Origin: Pseudomonadales bacterium
GTDB taxonomy: Bacteria; Pseudomonadota; Gammaproteobacteria; Pseudomonadales; Pseudohongiellaceae
Direction: 5' to 3'
DNA length: 64,000 bases
Assembly: GCA_024234395.1 (NCBI GenBank)
Contig: JACKOH010000001.1
Coordinates: 1,569,001-1,633,000 of the forward strand
Shown here piece by piece: positions 17,684-25,582 of the stretch. The translations under genes were made by a program, and so were the position numbers. How positions within the stretch are numbered: the stretch's first letter is position 1; every line of letters starts with the position of its first letter. The notes under the pieces are model-generated. The model was not told the origin of the DNA. It was given only the letters and a program-made list of their open reading frames with translations, and did no database searches.

Positions 17684-18133
17684 ATGTCTCAGGATTCCGG
17701 CACTGTCAGCTTACACCGCGTGATCCCGGCTCCGGTCGAACGTGTCTACAAGGCCTTCATCACTAAACAGGCGCTTGAATACTGGCTGCCACCTTACGGC
17801 TTTATCGGTGTTATTGAGGAGTTTGATGTCCGTGTCGGCGGCGGCTATCGGATGTCCTTTACCAATTTTGGAACAGGAGCCAGCCACTCGTTTACGGTTG
17901 AGTTCTTAGAACTGACGCCCAATCAGCGGATCCGCCACACCGATCGCTTTGACGACAAGAATCTTCCGGGTGAAATGCTGGTGACCATAGCCCTCAAAAG
18001 TGTATCCTGTGGCACCGAGATTGAAATAGCCCAGGCCGGTATTCCCTCGCTTATTCCGCTCGAAAGCTGTTATCTGGGCTGGCAGGAATCTCTGGAGCAA
18101 CTCAGCCGGCTGGTGGTGCCGGATATCCCTTAA
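17684..18133 (+). CDS. SRPBCC (AHSA1-like START-fold) protein
   Basis: 149 residues from ATG 17684, with AAAGGAG nine bases upstream; an earlier start at 17651 lacks an RBS. Helix-grip pattern: VSLHRVIPAPVERVYKAFITKQALEYWLPPYG at the start and a C-terminal helix (SCYLGWQESLEQLSRLV). The family binds hydrophobic ligands or acts as Hsp90 co-chaperone-like; ligand unknown. Member of the ECF42 gene group, 42 bases after the yciI-like gene. Confidence 0.9.
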   Translation: MSQDSGTVSLHRVIPAPVERVYKAFITKQALEYWLPPYGFIGVIEEFDVRVGGGYRMSFTNFGTGASHSFTVEFLELTPNQRIRHTDRFDDKNLPGEMLVTIALKSVSCGTEIEIAQAGIPSLIPLESCYLGWQESLEQLSRLVVPDIP

Positions 18134-18285
18134 ACGGTATTGTTCTGTATTTCAGGGGTATAGCGGCCTGCACAACAATCCGGTGCAATTCATTGAACCG
18201 GAAACCTGTGAGCCTGAAGGAAGGTCTCTGTCCCCGGGTAATCCTGCTGAACTGCCGTCAAGTCGCAGTGGCCTGGATCGAGCTT

Positions 18286-18345
18286 ATCTGGGAAAAGAAC
18301 ATCTGGAATAAGAGCGTCTGGAAAAAGAGCGTCTGATATAGAACC
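18286..18345. repeat. Four tandem 15-bp repeats
   Basis: ATCTGGGAAAAGAAC, ATCTGGAATAAGAGC, GTCTGGAAAAAGAGC and GTCTGATATAGAACC lie head to tail in the 271-bp gap between the SRPBCC and VOC genes. No coding role is supported; a slippage-generated minisatellite is likeliest. Confidence 0.8.
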
Positions 18346-18404
18346 ATTGAGAATGAATCCAGCTGAATTGAATATTTCTGCAGAAATTTTTTCGAGGAGC
18401 GACA

Positions 18405-18800
18405 ATGCCCAAAGTTAAAACTCACCTCATGTTTCAGGGCGAGGCCCAGCAAGCGATCGATCTTTACTCTTCCCTGTTCAGTGATTTCACGGTTGGCGCC
18501 ACTGAAAACTACGGCGCTGACGAAGGCGTGCCGGAAGGCACACTCAAGCTTGCCGAGGTAACCTTTGCCGGACATGAGTTGATCATCCTTAACAGTCCAC
18601 CGGTCCATGACTTCACTTTTACCCCGGCCATGTCCCTGTTCGTGGATTTCGAAACCGAACCGGAGCTCGAAACGGCCTTCGCAAAATTGTCCGAAGACGG
18701 CAAGGTGATGATGCCACCAGGGGATTACGGATTCAGTAGACGATTCGGCTGGCTCACCGACCGGTTCGGCGTATCCTGGCAGCTGAATCTGCCGGCCTAG
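18405..18800 (+). CDS. PhnB-like VOC protein (3-demethylubiquinone methyltransferase-like domain)
   Basis: 131 residues: KTHLMFQGEAQQAIDLYSSLF at the start, EVTFAGHELIILNSPPVHDF in the middle and YGFSRRFGWLTDRFGVSWQL at the end, the pattern of the PhnB/3-dmu-9_3-mt VOC family. Function unknown; no methyltransferase motif is actually present. RBS GAGGAGCGAC precedes the ATG. Part of the ECF42 group, ten bases before the GST gene. Confidence 0.9.
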   Translation: MPKVKTHLMFQGEAQQAIDLYSSLFSDFTVGATENYGADEGVPEGTLKLAEVTFAGHELIILNSPPVHDFTFTPAMSLFVDFETEPELETAFAKLSEDGKVMMPPGDYGFSRRFGWLTDRFGVSWQLNLPA

Positions 18801-18810
18801 GGACCAGACC

Positions 18811-19446
18811 ATGAGCAATCTGATTATCTGGACCCTGGACTGGGTACCGGAAGGCCCGCGCGGCTTCGTGCGCGATCTGCGACTCCGCTGGGCCTGCGAA
18901 GAGGCCGGGCTGGCTTACCAGGTGCAGACTGTTCCGTTCGCTGACCGTGAGAGCAATCACCTGACACAGCAACCCTTCGGACAGGTTCCCTTTCTCACCG
19001 ATGGCGAACTGCAGCTGTTCGAAAGTGGTGCCGGTCTGCTGTACCTGGCCCGCAAGTCCGACCGGCTGATGCCTGACGACCCGGTCAGCGCAGCACATAC
19101 CCTGCAATGGGTCATTTCTGCGCTCAACTCAATCGAGATGGTGACGGTACCCTGGTGGTTCCTGAGCCTGTCCGGCAATCAGGACAATGGACTCGGGAAG
19201 TGGACTGAGAAGCGGCTTCAGCAGCTGGAATCCGTGCTGGAAGGCCGGGACTGGCTGGTGGCGAACCGCTTTACCGTTGCAGATCTGTTAATGGCCGATG
19301 TACTGCGGATACCGGAGGTGCGAGCCCTGAGTAACCGTCCTGCTTCTGAGGCTTACGTCCAACGGATAACAGAGCGCGCTGCCTTTCGCAAAGCTTACGC
19401 CGATCAGTTGGCCCATTTCGAAGCGGCCGACAGATGCTGGAGTTGA
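18811..19446 (+). CDS. Glutathione S-transferase family protein
   Basis: 211 residues with a thioredoxin-fold N-terminal domain (VRDLRLRWACEEAGLAYQVQTV; FGQVPFLTDGELQLFESGAGLLYLARK, the cis-Pro and glutathione-binding ES pair) and an all-helical C-terminal domain (WLVANRFTVADLLMADVLRI). The substrate is unknown. Last intact gene of the ECF42 group, directly after the PhnB-like gene. Confidence 0.92.
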   Translation: MSNLIIWTLDWVPEGPRGFVRDLRLRWACEEAGLAYQVQTVPFADRESNHLTQQPFGQVPFLTDGELQLFESGAGLLYLARKSDRLMPDDPVSAAHTLQWVISALNSIEMVTVPWWFLSLSGNQDNGLGKWTEKRLQQLESVLEGRDWLVANRFTVADLLMADVLRIPEVRALSNRPASEAYVQRITERAAFRKAYADQLAHFEAADRCWS

Positions 19447-19553
19447 CGACAAGCCCCGATCGCGCCAGGGCAAAGCGCGCCTTCGAAGCGATGATGACGA
19501 TGCAGAAGATCGATATTGCCATGCTTGAAGCGGCAGTCGCTGAGGTTCCCTGA
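19434..19553 (+). pseudogene. Orphan C-terminal fragment of a PhnB-like VOC protein
   Basis: A 39-codon frame overlapping the GST 3' end reads ...AKRAFEAMMTMQKIDIAMLEA, which looks like the C-terminal helix of longer PhnB-type VOC proteins (typical ending: AMMxMxKIDIxxLEAA). The front of such a gene is absent, so this is probably what remains after a deletion at the edge of the accessory region. Short, so the assignment rests on one motif. Confidence 0.5.
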
Positions 19554-19607
19554 GCAGCACCGGGCCTGAGAAAGCCCGGAGCTTACTCAAAATCCAGTGT
19601 CCTGCTT

Positions 19608-19708
19608 ATTCCCACTCTATTGTTAATAAGCCTTTTTTATCTTTTATATCCAATGGCTTATTTTCCTGACAAATGGGAATACCATGAAAAATACCATGCA
19701 CAGTAAAT
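19608..19708. other. att-like repeat (island end), diverged guaA 3'-end copy
   Basis: ATTCCCACTCTAT (19608-19620) matches the guaA 3' end ACTCCCACTCGAT with two differences. The following 88 bases align without gaps to 21276-21363, including the tandem motif ATACCATGAAAAATACCATG (19679-19698). Read as an ancient attachment site plus integrase arm-type repeats. Confidence 0.7.
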
Positions 19709-19733
19709 TTTTGATTACAAGATTCTGACATCT

Positions 19734-19946
19734 TCAGCAGGTCGGTAAAACTGTTTGTTGCACTACGTTCCAGGCAACATCCCAGGCAATCCGCTCCTGC
19801 TCCAGACGGACATTTTGCCCCCAGGTATTGCTTTTGATGGCCTGATACACCGCCTGTTCGGGATCCGTCAGCAACGGCAATGTTTCGGCAGCATGCTGAT
19901 CCTTCTCTTCAACCCATAAATCCTGATGACTTCGGAGGGTCGCTTC
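19734..19946 (-). pseudogene. 3' remnant of Wadjet jetD (DUF2220 C-terminus)
   Basis: About 70 codons in a frame different from the preceding jetA fragment: reads EATLRSHQDLWVEEK... then LTDPEQAVYQAIKSNTWGQN and VRLEQERIAWDVAWNVV, ending in TGA. The VRLEQERI pattern followed by an aromatic is typical of the C-terminus of JetD nucleases (DUF3322/DUF2220) of the Wadjet plasmid-defence system. It joins directly to the jetA 5' fragment near 19947-19955, so the rest of the jetABCD operon has been deleted. Identification is by recalled family pattern. Confidence 0.68.
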
Positions 19947-19954
19947 GTGTTGGA

Positions 19955-20182
19955 CACATAGGCCTGCGCCGTTTGAGGGAAATCGTCGCCCTGGGCCCGC
20001 AGTTCTTCCAGATCTCGCGTCAGCCGTTCAAACAAAATTGAGGCCGGCAGGCTGCGTTCCTTTTCAAAGAGGTGTGACTGCAGCAGACCAATCACCGTTG
20101 GCCCATTGCCAGAAGCGAGCAACCGCCACAGCGGTTGATTGCGCATGCGGCGGTAGGCAGCGATGTTCTTGTCCGCTTTCAT
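19955..20182 (-). pseudogene. 5' remnant of Wadjet jetA (DUF3375)
   Basis: 76 codons from ATG 20182: MKADKNIAAYRRMRNQPLWR, then PTVIGLLQSHLFEKERSLPA and LEELRAQGDDFPQTAQAYV, the N-terminus of DUF3375/JetA proteins (about 480 residues when whole). Homology stops at residue 76 and the frame runs briefly into unrelated sequence. JetA is the first gene of the jetABCD condensin-like system that cleaves closed circular plasmid DNA; with only its front left, the system is dead here. Confidence 0.78.
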
Positions 20183-20249
20183 CACCCTATCCTGAAGTAC
20201 CACCCCCTAGTTCCTTTGGACTCGTCCCGATTTCTCTCACAAGCCTTGC

Positions 20250-20552
20250 TCAGGCAGTAATCGGTTTAGCTTTCTCGATTCGTGCTCGCCGCTTTGGTGT
20301 ATTAAGTGCTTTCCACAGCTCGTTGCGCTGCTGTAGGTTCAACCAAAAATCAGCCCTATTTCCAAAGACAGCAGCCAACATCAGCGCAGTGTCGGCTGTG
20401 ATTGCACGGCGATTGGTACACAACTCATTTACAGTTTTTCGGCTGACTCCCATCGCCTCAGCCAATTGCCCCTGAGTCAGCGCCATGGGCACGAGGAATT
20501 CCTCGGTAATCATTTCACCGACACTGACGGGTTGTCGTTTTGTGATATTCAT
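20250..20552 (-). CDS. higA: HigA-type antitoxin (XRE family)
   Basis: 100 residues. MNITKRQPVSVGEMITEEFL then an XRE helix-turn-helix (LTQGQLAEAMGVSRKTVNEL) and NRRAITADTALMLAAVFGN, the HigA/VapI signature. It neutralises HigB and represses the operon. ATG 20552 follows GAGGCAGGCT; a GTG overlapping the higB stop at 20564 is the alternative. Toxin-first order, usual for higBA. Lies between two att-like repeats. Confidence 0.93.
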   Translation of the reverse strand: MNITKRQPVSVGEMITEEFLVPMALTQGQLAEAMGVSRKTVNELCTNRRAITADTALMLAAVFGNRADFWLNLQQRNELWKALNTPKRRARIEKAKPITA

Positions 20553-20560
20553 AGCCTGCC

Positions 20561-20857
20561 TCACCGATAATCGTGGTTATCCAAATAGATGTCCTGAGCC
20601 TCGCCACGTTCGCCTGACCAGGAAAACACCAATCGCCATTGCTTGTTAACGCGAATCGAATGTTTTCCGGCCAAGTTCCCTCTCAACTTTTCAAAATGAT
20701 TGCTCGGAGGCGACCGTAGGTCGAGATCACAGGTCGCGTCATCGATTAACTGCAGCTTTCGGAACAGTCGGTCTATAATCTCAGCGGGTATCTTCTTGCT
20801 GGTTTCATCTTCCAGATAAAAATCTCTTAGCCAGCGGTTCCGAAAACTCTGAATCAA
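20561..20857 (-). CDS. higB: HigB-type toxin (RelE superfamily mRNA interferase)
   Basis: 98 residues: MIQSFRNRWLRDFY, PAEIIDRLFRKLQLIDDAT, then KLRGNLAGKHSIRVNKQWRL and VFSW, ending YLDNHDYR, the HigB/RelE-like RNase fold. It cleaves mRNA on the ribosome when not bound by HigA. First gene of higBA; nine bases before the higA ATG. The promoter region carries a candidate HigA operator. Length is full, so the pair may be functional. Confidence 0.93.
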   Translation of the reverse strand: MIQSFRNRWLRDFYLEDETSKKIPAEIIDRLFRKLQLIDDATCDLDLRSPPSNHFEKLRGNLAGKHSIRVNKQWRLVFSWSGERGEAQDIYLDNHDYR

Positions 20858-20885
20858 TCGTAATCTCCTTCTTTATGGGGAAACT

Positions 20886-20902
20886 GTAACGTACATAGTT
20901 AC
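20886..20902 (-). promoter_or_regulatory. Candidate HigA operator
   Basis: GTAAC-N7-GTTAC inverted repeat 29 bases upstream of higB, with TATGTA inside it on the minus strand as a possible -10. Position and symmetry fit autoregulation. Confidence 0.5.
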
Positions 20903-21030
20903 TTTTCGCAAGTAGTAGACGTGGAGAGTGTAGACACAGGCTTAGCGGTGAAGTCCGACCTTGTCCACGAGGAGAATTGCGAAAATAAGTGCTTTATCAG
21001 CAAGTTATGCAGTCATTTCACTGCCAATTG

Positions 21031-21060
21031 TTTTAGAAAAACAGTACTGTTTTTCTAAAA
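21031..21060. repeat. 30-bp perfect palindrome
   Basis: TTTTAGAAAAACAGT followed with no loop by ACTGTTTTTCTAAAA. It is within the accessory region between higB and the central att copy. Could be a recombination or replication-protein site, or an operator of a lost gene. Confidence 0.85.
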
Positions 21061-21262
21061 AACTGTGCTGGAATTGCCGGTTTCGGATTGCGCCAGAGCA
21101 CCTCTAAATCAAGGCCGCCGATACCATGCCGAGCTCAATTTTTGTCTCATGGTTTCACTGCTTTTGTGCTATAACGCGCGGAAAATACCATTGATGATGC
21201 AGATTATATTATCAATTGGATTGTTTTTATCTTTATTATTCAATATGTTAAAAATAAATGTT

Positions 21263-21363
21263 ACTCCCACTCGATTATCAATAAGCCCTTTTTGTCTTTT
21301 ATATTCAACGACTTATTTTCCTGCCAAACGGTAATACCATGAAAAATACCATGCTCAGAAAAT
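21263..21363. other. Central att-like repeat (guaA 3'-end copy plus arm motifs)
   Basis: ACTCCCACTCGAT (21263-21275) is identical to the last 13 bases of guaA at 29990-30002. On the minus strand it even reads ATC GAG TGG GAG TAA, so an element inserted here would restore the GuaA C-terminus. The next 88 bases align gap-free with 19621-19708, including ATACCATGAAAAATACCATG at 21334-21353. Confidence 0.82.
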
Positions 21364-21516
21364 CCTTCAAAAGGCTGGATGAAATTGCCGTGTGAGCGCC
21401 ACCCAAAAGCACACTAGACTACGTTCCGGGCTTTGACTTCCAAGTGTTGCCCTCCTGCTCCTACAGGCAATAGATTATCCTACCAGGCACCACATGCAGG
21501 CTAATTGGGAATAACA

Positions 21517-21544
21517 TTGACAATTAGCCATTTTTTCTCATAAT
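21517..21544 (+). promoter_or_regulatory. Putative sigma-70 promoter of the ATPase operon
   Basis: TTGACA (21517-21522), 16-bp spacer, CATAAT (21539-21544), 29 bases before the ATG at 21574. A 7-bp inverted repeat CTAATTG/CAATTAG (21501-21507 and 21521-21527) overlaps the -35 and could bind a repressor. Confidence 0.6.
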
Positions 21545-21573
21545 GCAGGCATGCAAAGCAACCAGAAACCACC

Positions 21574-22749
21574 ATGACCTACATCCCACGAAAGGCAGAA
21601 TCCAAACTTAAACACTTCGCCAGTGGCTATCCAGTACTTGTCGTTACGGGACCACGCCAATCCGGCAAGTCCACCCTGGTGCGGCATGCCTTTCCCGATC
21701 AGCGCTATGTTTCACTTGAAGATCTCGATCAGAGGGAGTTCGCCGAAACAGACCCACGGGGGTTTTTGAACCAGTTTACCGAGGGAGCCATCCTGGACGA
21801 GGCGCAACGCTGCCCTGCTCTGTTTTCCTATCTTCAGACACGCATCGATGAACGACAGAAACCCGGCGAATTTATCCTGACGGGATCCCAGCAGTTTGAT
21901 CTGTTGTCCGGCATCACACAGAGTCTGGCAGGCAGAGCCGCACTGATGACGCTGTTACCTATGACTTACGGCGAATTACAATGCGCAGGCAAAATTGGCA
22001 AAAACCTGGACAAGATACTCTTTGACGGGGCATACCCCCCCATCTTCGACCGTGGACTCGAGCCGCACCCATGGCATGGAAACTATGTACGCACTTACCT
22101 GGAGCGCGATGTCCGACAATTGATCAAGGTACAGGATTTGGGCACATTTCAACGCTTCCTGAAATTGTGCGCAGGCCGGACAGGACAACTCCTCAATCTT
22201 TCCTCACTGGCCAATGATTCTGGTATTACGCATAACACCGCCAAAGCCTGGATTTCTGTTCTGGAAGCCAGTTACATCGTGCACCTGCTGCCGCCGCATC
22301 ACCAGAATTTCAATAAGCGCTTGGTCAAAACACCCAAACTCTATTTTCTGGATACGGGTCTTGCCACCTGGTTGCTCGGCATCCAGAACAGCGAGCAACT
22401 GACTACTCACGTTCAGCGCGGCGCTCTGTTCGAAACCTGGGTCGTCAGTGAATTGCTTAAGGCCCGCTATAACGCAGGCGAAACCTCGAACCTGTACTTC
22501 TGGCGTGATCGTTCTGGACACGAAGTTGATCTGCTTATTGACCATGGAACCCATCTGTCACCGCTGGAAATCAAATCCGGGCAAACTATCAACAAAGATT
22601 ACTTCAAGGGGCTGGAGTTCTGGCAAAAACTGGCAGGTGAAACTGCCGGACAGGCGTGGCTGGTTTATGGCGGTGACACCCGGCAATCTCGCTCCGACTT
22701 CACTGTTCTGCCGTGGTATGAAATCAATTCCGAGCAGATCGTGATATGA
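21574..22749 (+). CDS. AAA ATPase with DUF4143/PD-(D/E)XK-like C-terminus
   Basis: 391 residues. AAA_14-type P-loop GPRQSGKST (27-35), Walker B AILDEAQR near 90-97, sensor TGSQQFDLL near 112, then a winged-helix and DUF4143 region. The C-terminus reads EVDLLIDHGTHLSPLEIKSG, an E-V-D...E-x-K pattern like degenerate PD-(D/E)XK nucleases. Members are widespread, variable between strains and often on mobile DNA; physiological role unknown. Its ATGA end overlaps the start of the SEC-C gene by four bases, so they are translationally coupled. Located in the island, right after an att-like site. Confidence 0.9.
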   Translation: MTYIPRKAESKLKHFASGYPVLVVTGPRQSGKSTLVRHAFPDQRYVSLEDLDQREFAETDPRGFLNQFTEGAILDEAQRCPALFSYLQTRIDERQKPGEFILTGSQQFDLLSGITQSLAGRAALMTLLPMTYGELQCAGKIGKNLDKILFDGAYPPIFDRGLEPHPWHGNYVRTYLERDVRQLIKVQDLGTFQRFLKLCAGRTGQLLNLSSLANDSGITHNTAKAWISVLEASYIVHLLPPHHQNFNKRLVKTPKLYFLDTGLATWLLGIQNSEQLTTHVQRGALFETWVVSELLKARYNAGETSNLYFWRDRSGHEVDLLIDHGTHLSPLEIKSGQTINKDYFKGLEFWQKLAGETAGQAWLVYGGDTRQSRSDFTVLPWYEINSEQIVI

Positions 22750-23768
22750 AAACAAAAGGCATTGGGCGCAATGATCCCTGCCCTTGCGGCAGTGGAAAGA
22801 AATTCAAACACTGCTGCCTGGACAAGGAGAACGGCAAGGTATCCGGCCCCGGCACGGCGAGCATCTCCGAATCCTTGCGCAAAGCACTCGAAAGCCGGCA
22901 ATTCAATTCACTGGAAGAGGCGCAGGCATTTCTAGACCGGATTACACAACAGCAAAACCGTCGGCAGCTGGACGAATTTCACGGTTTATCACCCGAGCAG
23001 ATGCACCGGATATTGAATTTTCCGTTCGCATCACAGGGACTGGTACGTTTTCCGGATGTGCTAGATGCCACTCCAGCCGCTCGGATACTAACCCTGTTCC
23101 AGCAATTGACGGATGCCATCGGCGAGCAGGGCCTCAAACCGACCGCCAAGGGCAACCTGCCGCGCAACTTCTGCCGCGAGGCAGCGCTGGTCTATTGGCG
23201 TGAGCAGCGATATCAGGATAACACCCGCTATGGCGGCATCAATCGGGAGGAGGATTTTGACGATCTGCATGTCACCCGCCTCGTGGCCGAACTGGCGGGG
23301 TTGATTCGTAAATACAAGGGCCGGTTCATCCTCAGCCGAGATTGCCGTCGGCTACTGTCCGATGACGGCTTGGCGGCGATCTATCCCAGGCTGTTCAGGG
23401 CCTATGTCGAGCAGTTCAATTGGGCGTACAGGGACGGCTATCCTGAGTTGCGCTTCATGCAGAGCGCCTTCCTGTTCACGCTTTACCTGCTTGTCCGCCA
23501 CGGTGACGACTGGCGGCCGCAGGTATTTTATGAAGATGCTTTCCTGGGCGCCTTTCCGCGGCTGTTGGATGAAGTGCCGCCGAGCCAGGTAATCCCCCCC
23601 GATGAGACAGTGCGCAACTGCTACACCTGGCGCTCGTTGGTGCACTTCGCAGGCTTTCTGGGTCTGGCGACGGTGGAGCCGGTTTCCGACCAGCTCCTGT
23701 GTCACGAGTACCGGGTAAAGTCCTTGCCGCTACTGGGCCAGGTCGTTCAATTTCAGCTTCCCAAGTAA
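22746..23768 (+). CDS. SEC-C metal-binding-motif protein
   Basis: 340 residues. The SEC-C zinc motif is at the very N-terminus: GRNDPCPCGSGKKFKHCC (residues 6-23). The remainder is helical with no family recognised (LSPEQMHRILNFPF; YGGINREEDFDDLHVTRLVA). SEC-C modules occur at the C-terminus of SecA but are also found at the edges of many uncharacterised island and defence-associated proteins. Coupled to the ATPase upstream (four-base overlap), and six bases before the next gene. An operon partner of unknown role. Confidence 0.82.
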   Translation: MKTKGIGRNDPCPCGSGKKFKHCCLDKENGKVSGPGTASISESLRKALESRQFNSLEEAQAFLDRITQQQNRRQLDEFHGLSPEQMHRILNFPFASQGLVRFPDVLDATPAARILTLFQQLTDAIGEQGLKPTAKGNLPRNFCREAALVYWREQRYQDNTRYGGINREEDFDDLHVTRLVAELAGLIRKYKGRFILSRDCRRLLSDDGLAAIYPRLFRAYVEQFNWAYRDGYPELRFMQSAFLFTLYLLVRHGDDWRPQVFYEDAFLGAFPRLLDEVPPSQVIPPDETVRNCYTWRSLVHFAGFLGLATVEPVSDQLLCHEYRVKSLPLLGQVVQFQLPK

Positions 23769-23774
23769 CGGTAC

Positions 23775-24733
23775 ATGGCAGGAAAACACAAACAGGATGA
23801 TCCGCTGGCCGCTTTGCTGGAGACCGTACCGAAAGCAAAGCTGGTCGATCTGCTCGTACACGTGTCCGCCTCGCGCCCCGCTGTCCGGCGCGAATGCCTC
23901 GACTACCTGAACAGGCACACTGCCCTGTCACCCAGCCGGAAGAAACAGTCCGAGGGCGAAAGACTGCTGGCCCTGTGGGCCGAACTCGCACCGGATCTGG
24001 ACGAGTTGGACACATACGGCGGCGGCGATTATGACGCCGACTTCCGTGTTTCGAGCCTGTTGCATGAGATCGCACAGGCACTTTCAAGGAAAAAGATCGA
24101 TACAGGCTACCGGCAAAAACTTCTCGACAACACCCTGCCCTATATCGAGAACGGCAATGCCGGCCTTGACGACGATCTCTGCGATGTGGCCTATGCAACC
24201 TGTTACAACGATGACGACTGGCGGGCACTGGCGAAATCTCTGGAGACGATGCGCGGAGACTGGAAACTCGACCATGCCCGCCGCATTTACTGTCGACTAG
24301 GTGACCGGGAAAAATATCTCGAACTGCGCCAGCGTAAACTGGCCACCGGTGCAGATTACCACGACCTGGCGGATTTCTACTGTAAGGCCGGTGAAAAGCA
24401 AAAGGCCATGGAGGTCGCGGAGACAGGACTGCTCAAAGGAAAAGGCCGCATGGATGACTTGCGTCAGTTCGTTGCCAAGCGTGTCAAATCCGCCGGCAAT
24501 CGCGAACGCTACCTGGCACTACAGTTCGATCAGGCTATCGATCCTCTGACCTGCGACAAGTACAAGGCGTTTCGGAAACTTTGCACTGCTGCCGAATGGA
24601 AGCATTACGAAGCGAAAATCCTTGCGCGGCTGGATAATGCCTGGGAAACGGAGCAACTCCGCATCCGCATGCACCGCAAGGAGCACGAGGAAGCAGTAGA
24701 CGTGCTGATCCGAAGCCGCTATCCCCTCTATGC
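23775..24733 (+). pseudogene. Helical-repeat protein truncated by IS21-family insertion
   Basis: About 319 codons remain before the element boundary at 24734; translation runs on into the IS and stops at 24809. The protein is helical and repeat-like (DYHDLADFYCKAGEKQKAME; RERYLALQFDQAID), TPR/SWIM-associated in appearance, and starts MAGKHKQDDPLAALLETVPK. If the element is removed with a TGC duplication, the frame continues only eight codons after the site (reads ADSSWSV then stop), so either the gene lost little or more was deleted. Third gene of the ATPase-SEC-C operon. Confidence 0.7.
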
Positions 24734-24811
24734 TGTTGATTTGCATTTAAAACTGACCCGGGTTTTGCATCCAATATTGACCCGCCCAGATGGCCCGATT
24801 ATGGCCTGAGT

Positions 24812-25582
24812 TTATCTTCGCTTTCCAGTTCTTCTGTCCTCCTGTTGGTTTGTCGTTGAGTGTTTGAATCGGTAACTGTCATTTCCGGTTTCGATGATGT
24901 GGCAGTGATGAGTTAGCCGGTCCAGTAATGCCGTTGTCATCTTGGAATCGATGAACACATTGGACCATTCCGAGAAGCTCAGGTTGGTTGTAATCAGGAT
25001 GCTGGTCTTCTCATAGAGCTTGCTGATCAGGTGGAACAGCAAGGCCCCTCCAGACTGACTGAATGGCAGGTAGCCCAGTTCATCCAGTATCACCAGGTCG
25101 GCATGCACTAACCGGTTGGCAATGCGGCCTGGTTTACCAGCCTGCTTTTCCTGTTCCAGTTGATTCACCAACTCAATAGTGGACAGGAACCGGACTCGAA
25201 GTCGGTGGTGTTGGATCGCCTGAACTCCAATCGCGGTAGCCAGGTGAGTCTTCCCGGTTCCCGGGCCGCCAACAAAGACTACATTCTGAGCATCCTCAAT
25301 GAACTCACAACGGTGGAGCGAGCGAACCAGGGCTTCATCAGCCTGGCTTTCCGCAAAGTCGAAGCCAGCAAGGTCCCGATAGGCGGGGAACCTGGCAACG
25401 TTCATCTGGTAGTTGATTGAACGAACTTCCCGTTCAGCAACTTCAGCTTTCAGCAGCGTCTCCAGAGTGGGCAGTGCCGATTGGTACGCAGGAGAACCCT
25501 GTTCGGCCAGTGTGGTAATGGTGTCTGCCATACCGAACAGCTTAAGGGATTTGAAGGTGGTGATCATGGCATCGTTGTTCAT
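24812..25582 (-). CDS. istB: IS21-family helper ATPase IstB
   Basis: 256 residues, DnaC/DnaA-like AAA+ ATPase: FVGGPGTGKTHLATAIG Walker A at about 104-120, LVILDELGYLPFSQSGG Walker B near 168, and LITTNLSFSEWSNVF sensor region. It directs IstA to the target. It overlaps istA by four bases. Ends RRTGKRR, a basic tail. Confidence 0.96.
   Translation of the reverse strand: MNNDAMITTFKSLKLFGMADTITTLAEQGSPAYQSALPTLETLLKAEVAEREVRSINYQMNVARFPAYRDLAGFDFAESQADEALVRSLHRCEFIEDAQNVVFVGGPGTGKTHLATAIGVQAIQHHRLRVRFLSTIELVNQLEQEKQAGKPGRIANRLVHADLVILDELGYLPFSQSGGALLFHLISKLYEKTSILITTNLSFSEWSNVFIDSKMTTALLDRLTHHCHIIETGNDSYRFKHSTTNQQEDRRTGKRR

Larger units (their letters stand above)
20858..21573. other. 716-bp gene-free junction between two island segments
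   Basis: Contains the higBA control region, a 30-bp perfect palindrome (21031-21060), the central att-like repeat (21263-21363), and a promoter for the ATPase operon (21517-21544). A frame of 89 codons (21065-21334) runs through the att repeat and shows no homology or RBS, so it is not annotated as a gene. AT-rich. Confidence 0.7.

Noticed and set aside
18190..18818. Minus-strand frames with ALFPD-type pentapeptide repeats
   Set aside because: The repeats reflect the 15-bp tandem array; frames lie antisense to a clear VOC gene.
21065..21334. 89-codon open frame between higB and the ATPase gene
   Set aside because: It runs through the att-like repeat and a promoter-rich AT stretch, has no RBS or recognisable domain.
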